IMG/VR virus record: IMGVR_UViG_3300023116_000258
Coordinates: 1-28,333 of that record
Length of the DNA stretch: 28,333 nucleotides
Origin: a virus
Reading direction: 5' to 3' (one strand)
Part shown: piece by piece, positions 22,433-28,333 of the stretch
How the letters are laid out: each line of letters begins with the position of its first letter
Numbering within the stretch: the first letter of the stretch is position 1
Notes under the pieces: generated by a model
Databases searched by the model: none
What the model was told of the DNA's origin: nothing
The model's input: the letters and a program-made list of their open reading frames with translations, nothing else
Made by a program: the position numbers and the translations under genes

Positions 22433-23470
22433 TTAACTATTCATAATCAAACTAACTGCATCTTGAATTGATCCAGATTGTTTGAATTTTGCCATTTGCT
22501 TTTGACGGACTTTACGAGTCGAATCATCAACCTTTTTAGCACCTGCTTTAACAACACGCTTTTTACTTGTTTTCTTAACCGCTTTATTCTTGCCTTCCAT
22601 GATTTCTCTATACTTGATAGCATCATTTAAAACACGAATTGCTCTATGATCCATAACCATACCGATTTCCTCAGCACTATAACCATAGTAGTTAGATCCA
22701 CGAGTAACTAACTTATCTCTAACAGTCTTTGCTTTTTCAGGATCTGCGAACTCAGGAATAACCTTTTGTAATTCTGCCATTTCCTTTTGTAGATAAACTT
22801 GCTGTGCTTGTTTTTCTGCCTGTGTCTGCTCTTGCATAACAGAATTAACTTGCTTCATTTGTTTATCATATTCTGCCTTTGCCTCATCATATTCTAATTT
22901 CTTTTCCATGTAACTTAATGGATCAGTATCAAAATCTTCTTTTGATGGAGGTTTAGGTGCAGTTGCAAATTGACCGCCTTGCATTTGCTGTAATAGTTGT
23001 GCGACTTGCTGTCTTTCCGCCTGTAATGCTTGAAACACCGCTTCCGCTTCCTTTCGTTGGCGGGATGCTTCTTGCATACCTTTTTGGACATATTCTTGAC
23101 CACTATATCCTTGCTTTAGTTCATCTAAAGTAACCTCTTTGACTTGCCCATCAACTTTTACGCTGTAGGTGTCGAGTCCTTCATCCTGAACGGCATTTTC
23201 TTCATAGTCGTTATCTTCATCGTCCATATCAGATGCTTCGATTTCAATCTCATCATCTTCCTCAGAATCTAAAGAAACTTCTTCTTCTACATCGGACTCA
23301 GCAGTAAGTTCCTCTACTTCAGCATTCTCGTCAGATGCTTCAATAGTCTCTTCTTCTGTTGCCTGAGTTAATTCCTCAACAGTTTCCGTTGCTTCTTCAG
23401 TTGGTGCGAGTATCCCCGCTACCGCATCATCTATAGTTAGTGATGCATTATTAGTTTCAGTCGATTCCAT
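22433..23470 (-). CDS. Scaffolding protein
   Basis: A 345-residue protein. Residues 20-110 are very acidic (Asp/Glu-rich); then comes a long helical region with Gln-rich coiled coil (about 135-265) and a basic C-terminus (KKTSKKRVVKAGAKK). This bipolar, helical layout is typical of capsid scaffolds, whose basic end binds the capsid protein. It lies between portal and capsid genes. AAGGAG is 11-12 bases before the ATG, a long spacing. Confidence 0.8.
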   Translation of the reverse strand: MESTETNNASLTIDDAVAGILAPTEEATETVEELTQATEEETIEASDENAEVEELTAESDVEEEVSLDSEEDDEIEIEASDMDDEDNDYEENAVQDEGLDTYSVKVDGQVKEVTLDELKQGYSGQEYVQKGMQEASRQRKEAEAVFQALQAERQQVAQLLQQMQGGQFATAPKPPSKEDFDTDPLSYMEKKLEYDEAKAEYDKQMKQVNSVMQEQTQAEKQAQQVYLQKEMAELQKVIPEFADPEKAKTVRDKLVTRGSNYYGYSAEEIGMVMDHRAIRVLNDAIKYREIMEGKNKAVKKTSKKRVVKAGAKKVDDSTRKVRQKQMAKFKQSGSIQDAVSLIMNS

Positions 23471-23485
23471 ATCGGTGCTTACTCC

Positions 23486-23713
23486 TTATTTATTTCTATC
23501 ATTCATTATATCATCTGCGATAACTGCATCAATATAATCAACGATTTTGTTAATAGCAACAACTACATGGTGTGCTTCATCTCTTTCCGCTCCATCGGAG
23601 TTAGGATTGAGAAACACCTGTACTTGCCTCTCTTTGACATCTTCAATCAACATCTTAAATGTATCATCTTCTGTCAATCTTCTAAAAGCGTTTGCCTTAT
23701 CTTTATTATTCAT
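23486..23713 (-). CDS. Hypothetical 75-aa head-module protein
   Basis: A 75-residue helical charged protein (MNNKDKANAFRRLTEDDTFK, later VVVAINKIVDYIDAVIADD) between portal and scaffold, starting in a TAATG overlap with the portal gene. It may be a portal or scaffold accessory factor. No family recognised. Confidence 0.65.
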   Translation of the reverse strand: MNNKDKANAFRRLTEDDTFKMLIEDVKERQVQVFLNPNSDGAERDEAHHVVVAINKIVDYIDAVIADDIMNDRNK

Positions 23714-25809
23714 TAATATCTACCACCTGATACTGCTTGACTTGGTGTTGTGTCAGGGTATCTAGGTTCTTTTTGCATCGCTTTAATTCTTTCTATATCT
23801 ACTTGAGTTCCATGTTTCCCAAGTATATCAACTGCTTTAATAATAAGTTCTTGATCCATCTTATCACGCTCTCTGTCATCTTGAGCAATTGCTTTCTGTG
23901 CATCAATTTCTGCCTTAAGCATATCAGTTTGCAGTTTAGTTTGTGCTTTAACTTGTTCCGCTTGTACTTGTGCTTGTGCCAATACCTGCTCAGGAGTAGG
24001 TTGTTGTGCCATTTGCATTTGTTGCTGAATCAATTGTTGCTCAACTTCAGGAGTTAATGGATTAAAGTATCTATCAGCGTTTCTAACACCGCCTAGTGCA
24101 AGAATATCGCCTAATGTATTTCTAATTTGTGTAAGAGTAACCAGACCATTTTGTGCACCATATGTTTGGTAGATTTGCATTTGCATACCTAACGCTTGAT
24201 TCAATGCCATTGCTTTTTGCTCTTCTTTACCCATGCCAATACCAACATTAACTGTTACATCCATGTTTGCATTCCATGATCTTGGATCAATAGGCACATA
24301 TTGTCCATTTAAACGCATTAATTGCTCTTCGTCTGAGTTCTCTACTAATATCTTAAGAAGTAGTCTAAATAACTGCTTCATGCCACCCTCAGCAAGGTTT
24401 CTTGCCATGACTTCTACTTGACCTGCACCTGCCTGTGCTGTAATTTGTGCACCAGTAGCAGTTTGGTTTGATAATGCTTCTGGATCAAGTCCAACCGATG
24501 CTTTAGTAACACCTGTTTTAGATTCTGTCTGTAAATCCATATACTGAATAGCAGAAAGTGTTTGACCTGCAACAAATGGTATTGGATTTGCTTGGATAGC
24601 ACCTTGAGTTTTAACTCTTCTAATAGCACCAATTTCATTATTAAGAATATCATCGATATTTGCTTGTCCTTCTACTACATCAATAGCAGGATTATTTACA
24701 AGTGCAACATTATCTAAAATACCTCTTAACATCGCTGTAGATGAATCTTGATCATTCATGATTAAATCTGCTACAGAACGACCAAAGAAAGTATGTGGTT
24801 CAGGATCTACTTCAAATACTGCAAAAGGTACTTCACTATATGGTTCGTAATCTAATAATGTATCTCTTCCACCTGCTAATAAGATTCTATGTAGCATAGG
24901 TTGTCCTGTGCCATATACATCTATCTTCATATAGCATTCAGTAACTTCAATAAGTTTCATTGACGGATCAAATCTTTCTTCCTCATCAATTTCTGCATAA
25001 CCAGTACGCTCAAATTGCTCTGCTTCACTAAATGTATCGTCTACACTAGAACCAGTTAATTCTGATACTTCATCAAAGTCATAACCCATTTGAACTAACT
25101 CTGCTACAGTTAATTCTCTCTTATGAGCAACTACATATGCATCATCAATAGATTTAGCACTACGATCTACATAAAACTCTTCTGGTGGTACTGAATCGAT
25201 ACATAATTTACCTTTCTCTTGCCTTCTTACTACTTTCATTGTGTAGCGTGGCATTTCTACTTCAACACCAAACTGATCGATTTCCATCTTAACTGTTTTA
25301 GACTGCTCAATAACTTCTACATCTTTTTCATTGACTAGAAGTGTCATTTCTTCTTCAGTTAGATTGTCAAAGTCATAAATCTTTGCATCGTCATAATCTT
25401 CCCAATAAACTTTTAAGATTCCTGTTTTCTTAACTAATGCATCATGTATTGCATCATTTAGTAATCTGTAACCATTTAGTTCTTGGAATTTGTAATGTGC
25501 GAACTTAGTTGCTTGTTCTGCCATAGCAACATCTTTTGCACTTTGTGGTACATACTCTACTGGGTTTTCACTTGTAAGGAATACACGCATTAATGAAGGT
25601 TTGATACCTCTTACTGTGTCTCTTACTTTAGTTGCTACTATTTTAGAGCGACCTTCCTCCTCACCAATATCGACTTCCCCCTCGAAGTATCTCTGTGATT
25701 TTAATCTTGTTGATACGATCTCTGATTCTACAAAGTCAATGGCATCTGCTACTGCACTACTTGCAATGTTCTGAATCTGTCCCTCATCCATTCTTTCAGG
25801 TTTCGCCAT
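23713..25809 (-). CDS. Portal protein (P22-like)
   Basis: A 698-residue portal, the dodecameric channel at one capsid vertex through which DNA enters and leaves. The N-terminal half (KSQRYFEGEVDIGEEEGRSK, then VATKVRDTVRGIKPSLMRVF) and the block HTFFGRSVADLIMNDQDSST are typical of podovirus P22-type portals. The C-terminus is a Gln-rich coiled helix (QQLIQQQMQMAQQPTPEQVL), like the barrel of P22 portals. AGGAG ribosome site; length fits the family. Confidence 0.9.
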   Translation of the reverse strand: MAKPERMDEGQIQNIASSAVADAIDFVESEIVSTRLKSQRYFEGEVDIGEEEGRSKIVATKVRDTVRGIKPSLMRVFLTSENPVEYVPQSAKDVAMAEQATKFAHYKFQELNGYRLLNDAIHDALVKKTGILKVYWEDYDDAKIYDFDNLTEEEMTLLVNEKDVEVIEQSKTVKMEIDQFGVEVEMPRYTMKVVRRQEKGKLCIDSVPPEEFYVDRSAKSIDDAYVVAHKRELTVAELVQMGYDFDEVSELTGSSVDDTFSEAEQFERTGYAEIDEEERFDPSMKLIEVTECYMKIDVYGTGQPMLHRILLAGGRDTLLDYEPYSEVPFAVFEVDPEPHTFFGRSVADLIMNDQDSSTAMLRGILDNVALVNNPAIDVVEGQANIDDILNNEIGAIRRVKTQGAIQANPIPFVAGQTLSAIQYMDLQTESKTGVTKASVGLDPEALSNQTATGAQITAQAGAGQVEVMARNLAEGGMKQLFRLLLKILVENSDEEQLMRLNGQYVPIDPRSWNANMDVTVNVGIGMGKEEQKAMALNQALGMQMQIYQTYGAQNGLVTLTQIRNTLGDILALGGVRNADRYFNPLTPEVEQQLIQQQMQMAQQPTPEQVLAQAQVQAEQVKAQTKLQTDMLKAEIDAQKAIAQDDRERDKMDQELIIKAVDILGKHGTQVDIERIKAMQKEPRYPDTTPSQAVSGGRY

Positions 25810-25817
25810 TGTAACTC

Positions 25818-27572
25818 CTATTGATTGTAATCATCCATGATGCTAGGTGCTTGACTCATTTCACCTAATAAACCTAAACCAAATCTTTGGTATGTTTTTG
25901 CAGTTGGATTAATACCAGTTGTTTCTGAAATAATATCGATTGGTCGTCTAAGATTACCTAGTGTTTGTGCTGTTCTTGCACCAAATCTAGGCGATGATGC
26001 TGTTAAACCACCTAATGCAACAGGAAGTCCAAACTCTGATCCAACTACCGCACCACCTATTCCTGCTGTTGCACCTTGTATTCCTCTTGGTAATCTTGAT
26101 TGTGCAGATACACCCGCTATTGCAGATGGTAATGTTGGTGCACCACCTTGTTCTGCAAGTTTTTGTAATGATCTCATTCTGCCTTGGAAATTAACATTTA
26201 CATCATCTCTGAATGCACTTAGTAATTTTCTAAATTGTGTATCCATAGCGGTTTTATTACCGCTCATTAATGTTTTATCAATATCAAAAATAAGTTCTTG
26301 CATATTGTTGTATTGCTTCATAGCAGTTCCATATGCAGGTGCTTGTTTTTCAATTGTTTTTTTAATTGAATGATATGTATCCATTAATATTTTTTTAGAA
26401 ATCTTGTCTTGTGCATTATCACTTTGAGCAAGATCCTCCATAGCATTATAAATTTTTTGCTTAAATTGATCCATACCTTCTACATCTTTAAAAGCAGGAT
26501 CTAAATCATCATATTGTTTAACCATGCTTTTTAATTTGTTTAAAGTTTTTAAACCTTTTTCAGAAGTAGTCATATATTGACTTGTTTGTTTTTTAGGTTT
26601 GTATCTTACTAATTTTTCTGATTTTTCAAGTGATTTATAAACATCTTCAAGACTTAATACTTGACTATCTTTAGACCATAATGCTTTGTTATTTCTGTAC
26701 TGTCTACCTGCATTATCTCTAATAGTTTGTATTGCACTCCTTGCTTCTGCAACAATATCTTCTAATGGAATATCACCTGCAATCGCTTTATTAAATGTCT
26801 TTTGTCTTTCTCCACCTGCTCTACCTACAGCATATGCTTCTTTTAATACTGAAGGAGATACGCCAGATAATCTTCCAATTGTTTGTGAACCTAATCCACC
26901 TACTACTTTTTCTGCAACTTTTCCCGCTCCTAAAGTAGCAGATACAGGTTCTGTAACTTTTGATGCAAACTCAGCAACACCCGCTGTTTTTTCTAAACCT
27001 GCACCCCTTAAACCCATAGCACCACCAGAAAATATCATTGATAAATCACCTAATACACCTATAGGATCTTTAATAAATGATCTCTTTGCTTCTTTTAGAC
27101 TTCCATATCTGTCTTTGAAGTAAGAGTTAAATGCATTTGCCATATCTTTTTGCTGTTGCCCAAGAGTTGTTACTTGAACATCTAAACCCATAGCATCTAA
27201 CGCATTTAGTCCTTGACCACCCATAATTTTCATGAATGTCTCAACCATTTTCATTGGATTATCAGTTACTGCATCATACATTTGACTCATGTAACGATTG
27301 TATGACTCTGGTGAGTTTTGGAGTGCTTTCCATACAGTTGTTTGTAGATTTGCTTTGTCCATTTGATCATTACGAATAGACTCTTGAATTGCCATCTGTC
27401 CATTACGAAATTGCTCTATTTGTTCTGCTGTAGCACCTTCAGGAATTGACCAACCTTCTAATACAGGAACATCTGATTCTTTTAGACCTTGAGTCATAAT
27501 AAACTCATCGATCATTGCATCAGTAACACCCTCTGGTAAGTTGTAATTTGCTCTTACTTCGTCTCTAGTCAT
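25818..27572 (-). CDS. Candidate internal virion/ejection protein
   Basis: A 584-residue helical protein. It has Gly/Ala-rich amphipathic or membrane-prone stretches (DPIGVLGDLSMIFSGGAMGL; later GIQGATAGIGGAVVGSEFGL) between long charged helical regions. Such proteins next to the portal are commonly ejected with DNA to form a conduit across the envelope. No enzymatic motif seen. Gap to the portal gene is 8 bases. Role inferred from composition and position. Confidence 0.6.
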   Translation of the reverse strand: MTRDEVRANYNLPEGVTDAMIDEFIMTQGLKESDVPVLEGWSIPEGATAEQIEQFRNGQMAIQESIRNDQMDKANLQTTVWKALQNSPESYNRYMSQMYDAVTDNPMKMVETFMKIMGGQGLNALDAMGLDVQVTTLGQQQKDMANAFNSYFKDRYGSLKEAKRSFIKDPIGVLGDLSMIFSGGAMGLRGAGLEKTAGVAEFASKVTEPVSATLGAGKVAEKVVGGLGSQTIGRLSGVSPSVLKEAYAVGRAGGERQKTFNKAIAGDIPLEDIVAEARSAIQTIRDNAGRQYRNNKALWSKDSQVLSLEDVYKSLEKSEKLVRYKPKKQTSQYMTTSEKGLKTLNKLKSMVKQYDDLDPAFKDVEGMDQFKQKIYNAMEDLAQSDNAQDKISKKILMDTYHSIKKTIEKQAPAYGTAMKQYNNMQELIFDIDKTLMSGNKTAMDTQFRKLLSAFRDDVNVNFQGRMRSLQKLAEQGGAPTLPSAIAGVSAQSRLPRGIQGATAGIGGAVVGSEFGLPVALGGLTASSPRFGARTAQTLGNLRRPIDIISETTGINPTAKTYQRFGLGLLGEMSQAPSIMDDYNQ

Positions 27573-27578
27573 TACTAA

Positions 27579-28333
27579 TTACTCCTCTGGTACTAACCTG
27601 CCATTTTTAATAACAAGTTTTTTCTTGGATGAATATGGAACAATTGGTTTAAGCGGTCTATCAATGTAGTCATAAATACCTTCATTAAGATTAGCGTTGT
27701 ACTTCTCAATTGCTTCATTAATAATTTCTTTTCGTCTTTGTGTAATTCTAATTAATGCTTCTCTTTGTTGTGTAACAGAACCAGTAAGTGATTGTTGCAT
27801 GAACTTTCTTTCTTCTGGTGTATCGAAACCCCTAGCACCAACACCTAAAATACTAATTAATGGGAATACTTCTGAACCTGTAAGTGCTTCTAAATATTCT
27901 GTATTGCTTAACTGGTCTACATTATCAACACCTGCTAAACTAAGTGCTTTCGATATACTTTTTCTAATATCTTGTGCAAAACCTACAATAGGTGCGTCAT
28001 CACCTTGTTTATTTAAAAGTTTTAGCGTTTCATCTATTGTCATTAGTTGTCTATTTGCTTTTTGTGCAGTTTTAATAGTTTCAAAATCTTCTTTAGCAAA
28101 TAGTTTTGAACTTTCTGTTGCTTGTGCACTTTGCTCTTCTTGTACTGGTTTAATACTACCTGTAGATGAAACATTGTAAAGTGCATTAGGCGGTAGACTT
28201 GTGCCTAATCTTTTATTAATTTCTGCACCTGTTTCTTGTGTGTATCTTGCTTTACCTAATTGAGTTAATGCTTGTGTTGCAGTCATTTGACCTGACTCTA
28301 GTGCAAGTGCTATATCCTCTCTACCCATTTTTC
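27579..28333 (-). CDS. Partial internal virion-type protein, C-terminal part
   Basis: The frame is open to the right edge; the first Met in it (28328) has no ribosome binding site, and the codon before it is open, so the true start probably lies outside the window. The visible 249 residues are helical and charged, with VGARGFDTPEERKFMQQSL near 165-185, a motif I associate with the C-terminus of long podovirus internal or tape-like proteins. It precedes the ejection candidate and portal. Confidence 0.6.
   Translation of the reverse strand, partial: KMGREDIALALESGQMTATQALTQLGKARYTQETGAEINKRLGTSLPPNALYNVSSTGSIKPVQEEQSAQATESSKLFAKEDFETIKTAQKANRQLMTIDETLKLLNKQGDDAPIVGFAQDIRKSISKALSLAGVDNVDQLSNTEYLEALTGSEVFPLISILGVGARGFDTPEERKFMQQSLTGSVTQQREALIRITQRRKEIINEAIEKYNANLNEGIYDYIDRPLKPIVPYSSKKKLVIKNGRLVPEE

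Noticed and set aside
1-28333. CRISPR array, integrase, insertion sequence or tRNA gene
   Set aside because: No spaced identical repeats of the right size, no recombinase motifs, no terminal inverted repeats with a transposase and no cloverleaf were seen.

Overview
The window is most of the genome of a tailed double-stranded DNA phage, probably a podovirus-like phage of a marine alphaproteobacterium. Reasons: it is AT-rich by eye; essentially every convincing gene reads on the minus strand; and it carries a terminase pair, a P22-type portal, a scaffold, a SU10/DUF5309-like major capsid protein and lectin-type tail fibre proteins of the sort common in uncultured marine phages. The host group is inferred from AT content and protein style, not proven. 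Both ends cut genes: the minus-strand reading frame at the right edge is still open, and the gene at the left edge is cut at its 3' end. No integrase or lysogeny module was seen.

Reading in the direction of transcription (high to low coordinates), the structural block is at 28333-20980: an internal-virion-type protein (partial), a second candidate ejection protein, portal, a 75-aa protein, scaffold, major capsid protein, a terminator-like hairpin, then small conserved proteins. Tail fibre, a LamG/SPRY-type adhesin and a fibre-assembly-like protein follow (20980-17175). The next block (17172-13883) deals with the host envelope: a 3TM holin-like protein, two tiny proteins, two coiled-coil membrane proteins and three proteins with Sec signal peptides. 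A calcineurin-type metallophosphoesterase with an N-terminal helix-turn-helix ends at 12693.

A 500-bp stretch without a recognised minus-strand gene (12193-12692) holds the most striking non-coding signal. It has six perfect TTATCCACA DnaA boxes plus TTATACACA, all in one orientation, interleaved with two exact IHF consensus sites and next to a very AT-rich segment. This looks like a host-type replication origin. Downstream lies the early/middle region (12192-5494): small unknown proteins, a possible single-strand annealing protein, SSB, a small HTH protein, a VRR-NUC nuclease, an HNH protein, winged-helix candidates and a NinB-like protein. Four near-identical TTGACA/TATAAT promoters drive this region, each with an ATATCA-N4-TGATAT palindrome (one has a degenerate half) lying over the -10 element, so one repressor could control all four. 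No DNA polymerase, helicase or primase is visible in the window, which fits a phage that borrows the host DnaA replisome.

The last block (5494-1) encodes the small and large terminase subunits and a 1221-aa multi-domain protein. That protein has a zincin HEIQH motif, an ART-like segment, a His-rich conserved block and a C-terminal GNAT-like domain, and resembles the 'polyvalent' proteins delivered by mobile elements. Genes are tightly packed; many junctions are one-base TAATG overlaps, suggesting translational coupling. Several genes of 19-55 residues fit exactly into apparent gaps.
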